In this document: one piece after another, positions 56,942 to 64,000 of the stretch | Layout: every line of letters begins with the position of its first letter | Position numbering within the stretch: position 1 is the first letter of the stretch | Assembly (NCBI GenBank): GCA_944325215.1 | Contig: CALUZC010000011.1 | Coordinates: forward strand, 1 to 64,000 | Direction of reading: 5' to 3' | From: an uncultured Mucispirillum sp. | GTDB taxonomy: Bacteria; Chrysiogenota; Deferribacteres; Deferribacterales; Mucispirillaceae | Length of the DNA: 64,000 nucleotides | The notes under the pieces: model-generated | Told to the model about the DNA's origin: nothing | Database searches by the model: none | Seen by the model: the letters and a program-made list of their open reading frames with translations, nothing else | Position numbers and translations under genes: made by a program

Positions 56942-58436
56942 TTTCACCCTCAGAGTAGTGAGTTAGTAAAAAGTTATACAAAAGCCTTAATCCAAACCCA
57001 GTAGCTTCTTTTCCAAAAACAGGGTGGCTTTTTTCTAAGTATGCAGGTCCTGCCATATCAATATGTATCCAAGGGTAATTATCTATAAATTGTTTAAGAA
57101 AAAGTGCAGCATGAATTGCCCCACCTTCCCTTGTAAAGCTGCTCATGTTTGCAATATCGGCAACAGAGCTTATTATTCCCTGTTCATAATCAGCATAAAG
57201 TGGCAGCTCCCATACATCTTCTGATACTTCATATGAAACATCACTAATCTGTTTGCTTAAAAATTTTCTATTAGAGAAAATACCTGCACAGTATGGTCCA
57301 AGAGCAACAACACATGCACCTGTTAATGTTGCTGCATCAATTATTATTTCAGGGTCAGTTTTTGTGGCGAAATAAAGGGCATCAGCAAGAATAAGCCTGC
57401 CTTCTGCATCAGTATTTAGTATTTCAACTGTTTTAGAGCTGGCAGAAGTAATAACATCACCAACAAGAACAGAGTTTGCCCCTATTAAATTTTCAGCCAG
57501 TGGAATATATGTATTAATATTTATTTTTAAATTTAGCTCTGAAATAAGTTTTGTAAGTGTAAACATTAAGGCAGCCCCTGCCATATCGTCTTTCATATGG
57601 GCCATACTAGAGGCTGGTTTTAAAGAGTAGCCGCCGCTGTCAAATGTAATACCTTTACCAACAAGTGCAATATTTTTATCACTTTCTGGGTTGCCTTTAT
57701 ATTTTAACTGTATAAAGTATGGTTTATTAACACTGCCTTTACCAACATTATACAGCAGGTTCATATTATTATTTAATATTTCCTTTTCGTCCCATATAAT
57801 ACATTCCACATTATCAGCAATATTGTTCTTTACAAACTCAGTAAAATCATAAGGGTTTAGATAGTTTGATGGTGTATTAATCAAGTCTTTCATAATATTA
57901 ATATTAGTGAATACAGCATTCCATCTATCAGTATTTTCATCAATATATTTTTTCATTTTAGGCATAGCAGTAATAATTTCTGCCTCAAAAAAATATTCTG
58001 GTGATTTTTTTGATTTATATTTATCAAATGTATAATCATTAAACATAAATCCTTCTAAAAAGGCTTTTGTAATATATAAATCTTTCTTTTCATTATATAT
58101 ATCTTCAAAGGAAATAAGAGAAAATGATGATATTTTATCTTTTTTAAATATGGAGGCAGTTTTTGCACCTAGTTCCATATAAAATCTTGCTTCACCTTTT
58201 TCTTTTGGTATATGTATAATATATATTTTTTTTAATTTTTTATTAACATCAATATAGAAGCTTTTAGATTCTTTTTCATCAAAATTAAAATAATCAGACT
58301 GGATAATATTCTGAAGTTCATCATCTATTTTTTTCCCAGTAATATTTTTTAATGAGCGTATATTTTTATATACAGGTATAATGATAGCATCTTTTTTAGA
58401 ATCAACTGCAATTTTTTTTCTACATGAAATTTTCAT
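56928..58436 (-). CDS. pepA: Leucyl aminopeptidase, M17 family
   Basis: 502 residues from ATG 58436 (GGTGG upstream). The C-terminal catalytic domain has GKGITFDSGGYSLKPASSM with metal ligands, KDDMAGAA, and the family signature NTDAEGRLILADAL. Two-metal cytosolic exopeptidase. PepA in some bacteria is also a DNA-binding protein; nothing here shows that. N-terminal domain is diverged. Confidence 0.95.
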   Translation of the reverse strand: MKISCRKKIAVDSKKDAIIIPVYKNIRSLKNITGKKIDDELQNIIQSDYFNFDEKESKSFYIDVNKKLKKIYIIHIPKEKGEARFYMELGAKTASIFKKDKISSFSLISFEDIYNEKKDLYITKAFLEGFMFNDYTFDKYKSKKSPEYFFEAEIITAMPKMKKYIDENTDRWNAVFTNINIMKDLINTPSNYLNPYDFTEFVKNNIADNVECIIWDEKEILNNNMNLLYNVGKGSVNKPYFIQLKYKGNPESDKNIALVGKGITFDSGGYSLKPASSMAHMKDDMAGAALMFTLTKLISELNLKININTYIPLAENLIGANSVLVGDVITSASSKTVEILNTDAEGRLILADALYFATKTDPEIIIDAATLTGACVVALGPYCAGIFSNRKFLSKQISDVSYEVSEDVWELPLYADYEQGIISSVADIANMSSFTREGGAIHAALFLKQFIDNYPWIHIDMAGPAYLEKSHPVFGKEATGFGLRLLYNFLLTHYSEGENERH

Positions 58437-58540
58437 ATAAACCACCTAACTAATATATAAGTATAAAAATTCTATTTATAATAAATTTTACTAAAAATAA
58501 ATATAAAAAATAATTTTTTTCAAAAATTAATCAAAAATTA

Positions 58541-58569
58541 TTGCAATAGAGATATAAATTTTTTAAAAT
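58541..58569 (+). promoter_or_regulatory. Candidate promoter for the GGDEF gene
   Basis: TTGCAA (58541-58546), 17-bp spacer, TAAAAT (58564-58569). It would give a leader of about 10 bases holding GGAG, so the true start could also be ATG 58598. Confidence 0.4.
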
Positions 58570-58585
58570 ACATTCATATTGGAGT

Positions 58586-59932
58586 ATGAGTAAAGAAATG
58601 AATGAATATTCTGTAAAGTTTATTGGTAAGAAAATAGCATTATTGACAGCTTTAGAGCTGGTTCTTGCATTTTCTGGTCTTGGTTATTTAATTCCTTATG
58701 CCACATTGATGTATATACCTGTTATATTGGCGGCATATTTTTATGGAGTTTTAGCGTCTGGCTTTTTAGGTTTTATATTTGGCCTTACAAGCATGTGGAA
58801 AGCATCTGTTGTTGGAGTAGATGAATTTGATGCATTGTTTTCTCCATTTGCAACTGGAGCCCATTTTGAAAGTATAATGTTAAGCACTGGCACAAGAATA
58901 TTATTTGGTATAGTTGCAGGGCTTGTTTTTAAATTTATTAAGAAAATTAAATCACATAAAATAATACTGCTTTTAGTATGTTCTGTTTTATTGCAGATGT
59001 TTCATTCAGTAATTGTGCTGCTGACTGCTGTTTATTTTTTTCCAGAAACAGGTATAAATACAGCTTTTATTATGAAAGATATTTTTTCATTAAAAGAGCT
59101 TATACAGGCAATAGTGCTTTGTAGTGTTATGTATATATCATATAAAATAAGTATATCAAAATCTTTTAGAAAGTTTGAGCAGATACTAAGTGACGGTGGA
59201 CATGCTTATTTTACAAATCGATTTAAGCTGGAAGGTGTTGCTGTAGGAACAATTGTCTTTTTAACAAATCTTTTGCTAATGTATAATTTAGAGTCTACAA
59301 TTGTAAAGGCTATGAGAATACAAAATATATTGTTAGACAGGGCTACATATCATGTATATATTAATTCATCGGCACAGTTTATTGTAGGCTGTGCTGCTTT
59401 AAGTTATATAATAGGCTTATTAGTTGTTGCATATAGAGTGTATTCTGCATATAGAATAAATAATTCAGACCAAGATTTAATGACAGGTTTACATACAAAG
59501 GCAGCAGCATTAGAGTATGGTAAGGCATTATTGCAGGATAAGAGTAATGCTTATTTTATGATTATAGATATAGATAAGTTTAAAGTAATAAATGATACCT
59601 TTGGGCATATTGCAGGGGACAGGGTTATAGTAAATGTTGCCATGTATTTGGAAAAATATTTTTTAGATTTAGGCTATGTAGCAAGGTTTGGTGGAGATGA
59701 ATTTGCAGTATTTGTTACAAAGGAAATAGATAAGCAGTCATTAATAGAGCGAATACAGAATTTTCAAAAAGATATGCTTGATATTCCACTGGTAGCTATG
59801 AAAGTAACATGCAGTATAGGTGTAGCACAAATTCATAATGAAAAAAGGTTTGAAGAAGTATATGAAAAAGCAGATGAAATGCTTTATCAAGTAAAGTCTT
59901 CAGGAAGGAACGGTTACGCCTTTAACAAGTAA
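58586..59932 (+). CDS. Membrane diguanylate cyclase with ECF-S-like sensor domain
   Basis: 448 residues. Six or so helices in residues 15-200 with YIPVILAAYFYGVLASGFLG and later STGTRILFGIVAGLVFKFI, resembling the substrate-binding S component of ECF transporters; two more helices near 215-290; then GGDEF (about 295-448) with DIDKFKVINDTFGH and ARFGGDEFAVF. The active site is intact, so it should make c-di-GMP. The inhibitory RxxD site is not seen ahead of GGDEF. Perhaps a vitamin- or nucleoside-sensing cyclase. Confidence 0.85.
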   Translation: MSKEMNEYSVKFIGKKIALLTALELVLAFSGLGYLIPYATLMYIPVILAAYFYGVLASGFLGFIFGLTSMWKASVVGVDEFDALFSPFATGAHFESIMLSTGTRILFGIVAGLVFKFIKKIKSHKIILLLVCSVLLQMFHSVIVLLTAVYFFPETGINTAFIMKDIFSLKELIQAIVLCSVMYISYKISISKSFRKFEQILSDGGHAYFTNRFKLEGVAVGTIVFLTNLLLMYNLESTIVKAMRIQNILLDRATYHVYINSSAQFIVGCAALSYIIGLLVVAYRVYSAYRINNSDQDLMTGLHTKAAALEYGKALLQDKSNAYFMIIDIDKFKVINDTFGHIAGDRVIVNVAMYLEKYFLDLGYVARFGGDEFAVFVTKEIDKQSLIERIQNFQKDMLDIPLVAMKVTCSIGVAQIHNEKRFEEVYEKADEMLYQVKSSGRNGYAFNK

Positions 59933-60003
59933 GATAAAAATGAAAAAAATGTATAAATTTAAAAGTATTGCTTGCAAGCTTACAAATATAATGATATTAG
60001 TTA

Positions 60004-60032
60004 TGGACTATTATAAATTTTTAGGGTATAAT
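60004..60032 (+). promoter_or_regulatory. Candidate promoter for parAB
   Basis: TGGACT (60004-60009), 17-bp spacer and a consensus TATAAT (60027-60032), about 48 bases upstream of the parA start. Confidence 0.5.
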
Positions 60033-60079
60033 CCCATGCAAGATTTTTATAATCATTAAGTATGGAGGCATCATCGCTG

Positions 60080-60847
60080 ATGAATTGTAGAGTAATAGCA
60101 GTAGCAAATCAGAAAGGTGGGGTAGGTAAAACTACCACTGCAGTAAACTTATCTGCTTCATTAGCTGTGGCAGAAGCAAGAGTATTACTAATAGATTTCG
60201 ACCCACAGGGCAATTCTACCAGTGGTCTTGGTTTTACTGCAGATACAATAATCAGTGATATTTATGATGTTATTGTTAATGATGTAAATATAAAAGATAC
60301 AATTTTACATACAGAAATAGACGGGCTTGATATAATTCCTGCACGTATTGAGCTTTCAGCAGCAGAAGTTGAGTTAATACAGGAAAATGCAAGAGAGAAG
60401 AAATTAAAACAGGCAATTAGTTCTATTACAAGTGATTATGATTTTATATTAATAGACTGCCCGCCTTCCCTTGGGCTTTTAACAGTAAATGCACTAACTG
60501 CAGCAGACAGTGTTTTAATACCTATGCAGTGTGAATATTATGCTATGGAAGGTTTAGGACAGCTTTTAAATACTATAAACTTAATAAAAGAGAGTTTAAA
60601 TCCAGAATTATCAATAGAAGGTATTTTACTTACTATGTATGATTCAAGGAATAATCTTTCAAAAGAAGTAATGCAGCAGGTTAGAACACATTTTCCTGAT
60701 AAAGCATTTAATACAGTAGTGCCGCGTGGTGTAGCATTAAGTGAGGCTCCAAGTTACGGTAAACCAGTATTACTTTATCAGCCTAAAGCTAAGGTTTCAG
60801 AGTGTTACATTGAGCTTGCAAAAGAGATGTTGGAAAAAGTTAAATAA
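60080..60847 (+). CDS. parA: Chromosome partitioning ATPase ParA/Soj
   Basis: 255 residues from ATG 60080, which has GGAGG ten bases upstream; an ATG at 60062 is in frame but that site lies inside it. Deviant Walker A KGGVGKTTTAVNLS, Walker B DFDPQGN and IDCPPSLGLLT are intact. Drives segregation of ParB-parS complexes. No N-terminal HTH, so chromosomal Soj type. Confidence 0.96.
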   Translation: MNCRVIAVANQKGGVGKTTTAVNLSASLAVAEARVLLIDFDPQGNSTSGLGFTADTIISDIYDVIVNDVNIKDTILHTEIDGLDIIPARIELSAAEVELIQENAREKKLKQAISSITSDYDFILIDCPPSLGLLTVNALTAADSVLIPMQCEYYAMEGLGQLLNTINLIKESLNPELSIEGILLTMYDSRNNLSKEVMQQVRTHFPDKAFNTVVPRGVALSEAPSYGKPVLLYQPKAKVSECYIELAKEMLEKVK

Positions 60848-60871
60848 AATTTAGGAAAAGGTAATATATAG

Positions 60872-61744
60872 ATGAAAAAACCATTAGGCAGAGGGTTGGA
60901 TTCTTTAATTCCAAGGAGCAGTGAGGAAGCACAGGCAAAACACACTGGTGTTGTTACGTCCAATTATTTTGAGCTTGCTGTTACAGAAATTATACCCAAC
61001 GATAATCAGCCTAGACGTATTTTTGATGAGGCACTTTTAGAAGAGTTAGCAGAAAGTATACGTTTAAAAGGTGTTATTCAGCCAATTATTGTAACTAAGC
61101 TTGAAAATGGCAAGTATATGATAATTGAAGGTGAACGCAGATGGCGTGCTTCAGGGCTTGCTGGTAAAAAAACGATACCAGTAGTTGTAAGAAATACAGA
61201 AACAGCAAAAGAGCGTTTAGAGCTTGCCTTAATTACAAATGCTCAAAGGGAGGATTTAAATCCTGTTGAGCTTGCTGTTGCATATAAAAAATTAATGGAC
61301 GAACATAATTACAAACATGAAGATTTAGGTGTAATTGTAGGTAAAAGTCGTTCTGCAGTTACAAACAGGTTAAGGCTTTTAAATCTTCCTAAAACGGTTC
61401 TTTCATTAATAGAAAATAAAGAAATTAGTGAAGGGCATGCAAGGGCATTACTTTCACTAAGTAGTGAAAGTGATATTATTTCTATTGCTAATGCAGTAAA
61501 AGAAAAAAACTTATCTGTTCGTGATGTGGAAAATATGGTTAAAGCCATACAAAATAAAGGCACAAAGAAGGAAAAGAAAGTTTTAGATGCAAATATGCAG
61601 GGTATTGCAAAAGAGATGGAAACATTTTTTAATTCAAAAGTAGATATTAAGCCATCAAAAAAAGGTGGAATTATCAATATACGTTATAATTCTGATGATG
61701 AGCTTGATACGATTATAAAAAAAATTAGAGGGGAACAATGCTAA
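60872..61744 (+). CDS. parB: Chromosome partitioning CTPase ParB/Spo0J
   Basis: 290 residues. NDNQPRRIFDEALLEELAESI and the CTP-binding GERRWRA motif, the HTH near residues 140-175 (VGKSRSAVTNRLRLL), and a C-terminal dimer domain. It should load at the two parS sites at 24.4 and 26.5 kb. It overlaps the bactofilin gene by 7 bases. Confidence 0.97.
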   Translation: MKKPLGRGLDSLIPRSSEEAQAKHTGVVTSNYFELAVTEIIPNDNQPRRIFDEALLEELAESIRLKGVIQPIIVTKLENGKYMIIEGERRWRASGLAGKKTIPVVVRNTETAKERLELALITNAQREDLNPVELAVAYKKLMDEHNYKHEDLGVIVGKSRSAVTNRLRLLNLPKTVLSLIENKEISEGHARALLSLSSESDIISIANAVKEKNLSVRDVENMVKAIQNKGTKKEKKVLDANMQGIAKEMETFFNSKVDIKPSKKGGIINIRYNSDDELDTIIKKIRGEQC

Positions 61745-62118
61745 AAGTGGCTAAAGAAACTGGTGGCGGAATTGACGCTTTTTTAGGACAAAGTACATCA
61801 TTTAATGGAACACTTGTATTTGAAGGTGTTGTTAGGTTAGATGGTAATTTTGAAGGTAATGTTAAAAGTAATGACACTCTTGTTATTGCAGAAAGTGGTA
61901 ATGTAAATGCGACAATTGAGGCAGGTATTGTAAAAATATCTGGCACATTTGATGGTTTAGTGGTTGCAAAAAACAAAGTGGAGCTTTATAAACCAGCAGT
62001 TATTTCTGGCACAATCAGAACGCCTGTTATCAAAATTGAAGAAGGTGTTGTTATGAACGGCACTCTTGAAATGGATAACGGCAGAAATAAACCATTAACA
62101 GGTAAAAAAGAAGAATAG
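61738..62118 (+). CDS. Bactofilin
   Basis: 126 residues. A right-handed beta-helix core (DUF583) with the repeating hydrophobic pattern FNGTLVFEGVVRLDGNFEGN, VNATIEAGIVKISGTFDGLV and VISGTIRTPVIKIEEGVVMNG. N-terminal tail GGGIDAFLGQS is typical. Forms nucleotide-free filaments on the membrane. Translational overlap with parB suggests it works as a scaffold for ParABS, as bactofilins do in Myxococcus, or in cell shape. Confidence 0.95.
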   Translation: MLKVAKETGGGIDAFLGQSTSFNGTLVFEGVVRLDGNFEGNVKSNDTLVIAESGNVNATIEAGIVKISGTFDGLVVAKNKVELYKPAVISGTIRTPVIKIEEGVVMNGTLEMDNGRNKPLTGKKEE

Positions 62119-62271
62119 GTAATTGTTATTTTCATAGTATATTTATAGAGTGTAAGTATATTTTAGAATAGTTATAGCATATTTAGTATTAACAATGAAA
62201 TAATGAGATGCTGCATAAAACATGTCAGTTATTTATTATATTTGGTTATTATTTAAATAAGGAGGCTTACT

Positions 62272-63030
62272 ATGAGTCGTAAACCATTAATTGCAGGTAA
62301 CTGGAAAATGAACAAAAATGTATCTGAGGGTGCAGAACTTGCTTCTGAAATCACAGGTGCAGAGATTGATTATTCTACTAGAGATGTTTTATTTGCACCA
62401 CCATTTACAAGTATTTATGCTGTAAGTGAAGCTGTGAAAAAGAATGGTGGTAAAGCATTGGTTGCTGCACAAAATATTTATTTTGAAGCAAATGGAGCAT
62501 TTACTGGTGAGGTATCTAGTGATATGGTAAAATCAGCTGGTGCGTCATGGGTGATACTTGGTCATTCAGAAAGAAGAAGTATTTTTGGCGAAACAGATGA
62601 AGTTATAAATAAAAAGGTGAAAAAAGCATTATCTGATGGTCTTTCAGTTATTTTATGTGTTGGTGAAACACTTTGGGAAAGGGAGGCTGGTGCTGAAATA
62701 GAAACTGTCCTTGCACAAACTGGTAAAGGTCTTGAAGGTGTTACAGACTTATCAAATGTAGTTATTGCATATGAGCCAGTGTGGGCAATAGGAACAGGAA
62801 AAACAGCTTCCCCTGCTGATGCTGAAGCAATGCATAAAGCTATAAGAGAATATATATCAAGAATACGCAGTAAAGAGCAGGCAGAGAATATTCGTATTTT
62901 ATATGGTGGTTCTATGAAACCAGATAATGCTAAAGAGTTAATGGCTCAGCCAGATATAGATGGTGGGTTAGTTGGCGGTGCCAGCTTAAGAGCTGCTGAC
63001 TTTTTAAAAATAATTAATTTTGATAAATAA
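62272..63030 (+). CDS. tpiA: Triosephosphate isomerase
   Basis: 252 residues. GNWKMNKN with the catalytic Lys, GHSERRSIFGE with the catalytic His, YEPVWAIGTGK with the catalytic Glu, and LYGGSMKPDN and GGASL phosphate-binding loops. AAGGAGG before the ATG. The 153-base gap from bactofilin holds no gene. Confidence 0.98.
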   Translation: MSRKPLIAGNWKMNKNVSEGAELASEITGAEIDYSTRDVLFAPPFTSIYAVSEAVKKNGGKALVAAQNIYFEANGAFTGEVSSDMVKSAGASWVILGHSERRSIFGETDEVINKKVKKALSDGLSVILCVGETLWEREAGAEIETVLAQTGKGLEGVTDLSNVVIAYEPVWAIGTGKTASPADAEAMHKAIREYISRIRSKEQAENIRILYGGSMKPDNAKELMAQPDIDGGLVGGASLRAADFLKIINFDK

Positions 63031-63055
63031 ATATTAGATTATTAATTGGAGGAAT

Positions 63056-63079
63056 ATGGGTTTTTCCCATGGTATTTAG
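63056..63079 (+). CDS. Seven-codon leader ORF before secG (MGFSHGI)
   Basis: ATG at 63056 preceded by GGAGG (63048-63052) and ending with TAG six bases before the secG start. Its first 15 bases form a perfect hairpin ATGGG-TTTTT-CCCAT. The secG ribosome-binding site (AGGA) overlaps its stop, so secG translation may be coupled to it. Could equally be a chance ORF around an RNA hairpin. Confidence 0.4.
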   Translation: MGFSHGI

Positions 63080-63085
63080 GAAAAA

Positions 63086-63454
63086 ATGTATACAATTATT
63101 TTAGCTTTATACGTATTTATTTGTGTTTTATTAATAATAGCTGTGCTTTTACAGAACAGTAAAAGTTCTGATTTAGGAGCAGCATTAGGTGGTGGAAGTG
63201 GTGAAATGTTTGGTCCAAAAACACCATCAAGTATTATGAATAAAATTACAACAGTAATTGCTGCAGCATTTTTAATATTATCATTAATACTTGCTGTTAT
63301 GTCTGGTTTAGGTGAAGAAAGTATTATGCAAAGGTCTAATGCAGTTGTGCCACAAACACCATCAACAATGAATGTGCCTGTGGAAACAGCACCTGTTGCA
63401 CCTGTGCAAAATTCAGCACCTGTAACTACACCATCTACTACCCCAGCAGAGTAG
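63086..63454 (+). CDS. secG: Preprotein translocase subunit SecG
   Basis: 122 residues. Two transmembrane helices (about 3-22 and 51-72) around the conserved LLQNSKSSDLGAALGGGSGE and FGPKTPSS loop. The C-terminal Pro/Thr/Ala/Val-rich tail is long compared with the core. Part of SecYEG. AGGA upstream of the ATG. Confidence 0.96.
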   Translation: MYTIILALYVFICVLLIIAVLLQNSKSSDLGAALGGGSGEMFGPKTPSSIMNKITTVIAAAFLILSLILAVMSGLGEESIMQRSNAVVPQTPSTMNVPVETAPVAPVQNSAPVTTPSTTPAE

Positions 63455-63481
63455 TAAAATTAATTTTATAAGGTTGTTAAT

Positions 63482-64000
63482 GTGAAAAAAAATATTTTAC
63501 TAGTGTCTTTGTATCTAATTATCTCAACTTTGTTTATTTCATGTAAGAAAACAGAAGAAGTTGCAGATAACACTACTGTTATAAATGAACAAAAGGAAGT
63601 AGTTGAAGAATTTACTGATTATGGTGATGCTTTATCAACAGGTGAGATAGCAGAGCCTATAAATCTTATTCCTGCAATGGCAGCAGATTCTGCAAGCCAT
63701 AATGTTACACAATATATTTATAATGGACTAGTAAAGTATGATAAAGACCTTAATTTAGTGGGTAATTTAGCAGAACGCTGGGAAGTAAGTGATAATAATA
63801 CTGTAATAACTTTTTATTTAAGAAAAGGTGTTAAATGGCATGATGGTGTTGAATTTACAGCTGATGATGTGAAATTTACATATGAGTTTATGATATCAGA
63901 TGATACACCAACAGTATATGACAGTGATTTTAGAACTATAGAAAGTGTTGAAGTTATAGATAGATATACAGTTAAAATAAAATATAAAGAGGCATTTGCC
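63482..64000 (+). CDS. Peptide-binding lipoprotein of ABC transporter (SBP family 5), 3' end beyond window
   Basis: GTG start at 63482 (AAGG upstream); 173 codons inside the window. Lipoprotein signal with lipobox FISC (Cys21). The mature part reads EIAEPINLIPAMAADSAS, then YIYNGLVKYDKDLNLVGNLA and FYLRKGVKWHDGVEFTADDV, the DppA/OppA-type start. Delivers di- or oligopeptides (or nickel or haem in relatives) to a permease expected downstream. Confidence 0.92.
   Translation, partial: MKKNILLVSLYLIISTLFISCKKTEEVADNTTVINEQKEVVEEFTDYGDALSTGEIAEPINLIPAMAADSASHNVTQYIYNGLVKYDKDLNLVGNLAERWEVSDNNTVITFYLRKGVKWHDGVEFTADDVKFTYEFMISDDTPTVYDSDFRTIESVEVIDRYTVKIKYKEAFA

Overview
The window (64 kb, strikingly AT-rich, roughly 30% G+C by eye) is a chromosomal origin region of a Gram-negative, LPS-bearing bacterium. 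LPS-heptose genes (gmhA, two family-9 glycosyltransferases), many lipoproteins, periplasmic chaperones and a SecG/ParAB/bactofilin block argue for a diderm. The low G+C, the fused CcsBA haem lyase and the general gene style would fit the Deferribacterota (for example a Mucispirillum-like organism), but that placement is inference from memory of the group, not from a search.

Layout. 1-13.2 kb, all minus strand: a truncated response regulator with a repeat tail, queA-thrC, ndk, a cupin protein, an S4 RNA-binding protein, two overlapping parvulin chaperones (surA-like and a lipoprotein), mfd, gmhA, an FmdB zinc ribbon, two small unknown genes and a long-form hflX. 13.3-16.6 kb, plus strand: an RluA-type pseudouridine synthase, two heptosyltransferase-like GT9 enzymes and an exported protein. 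16.6-33 kb, mostly minus: a SUFU-domain protein, an MltD-like lytic transglycosylase, an LpoA-like lipoprotein, rsmG, mnmG, two small membrane proteins, a SECOND full-length mnmG bracketed by two perfect 16-bp parS sites, a short plus-strand island (methyltransferase and a half-size EamA transporter lacking a normal start codon), two paralogous modular exported proteins of unknown family, and mnmE. 33-42.5 kb, minus: folD, gyrA, gyrB, recF, dnaN, a likely oriC with three DnaA boxes, and dnaA. 42.5-46.1 kb, minus: an outer-membrane-barrel candidate, a PEP-synthase-like protein that has lost its catalytic histidine, and purC, all reading into dnaA. 46.3-50.6 kb, plus: an Lrp regulator, a GT2 glycosyltransferase and fused ccsBA. 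50.8-58.4 kb, minus: def, a DciA-like gene, obgE, rpmA, rplU, an ASH/Hydin-like exported protein, a PglB/STT3 oligosaccharyltransferase and pepA. 58.6-64 kb, plus: an ECF-S-like/GGDEF fusion, parA-parB-bactofilin, tpiA, secG (behind a seven-codon leader ORF) and a truncated peptide-binding lipoprotein.

Together: replication start and segregation (dnaA, dnaN, recF, gyrAB, parABS), tRNA wobble-uridine modification (mnmE plus two MnmG paralogues), ribosome and translation quality control (obgE, hflX, rplU, rpmA, def, S4 protein) and envelope building (heptosylation, lytic transglycosylase with LpoA-like partner, chaperones, oligosaccharyltransferase). No rRNA, tRNA, CRISPR array or insertion sequence was recognised. 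The liveliest stretch is 20.9-31.7 kb, where a duplicated mnmG, parS sites, a surface-protein fragment, a start-less transporter and an apparently undescribed modular secreted family sit together.
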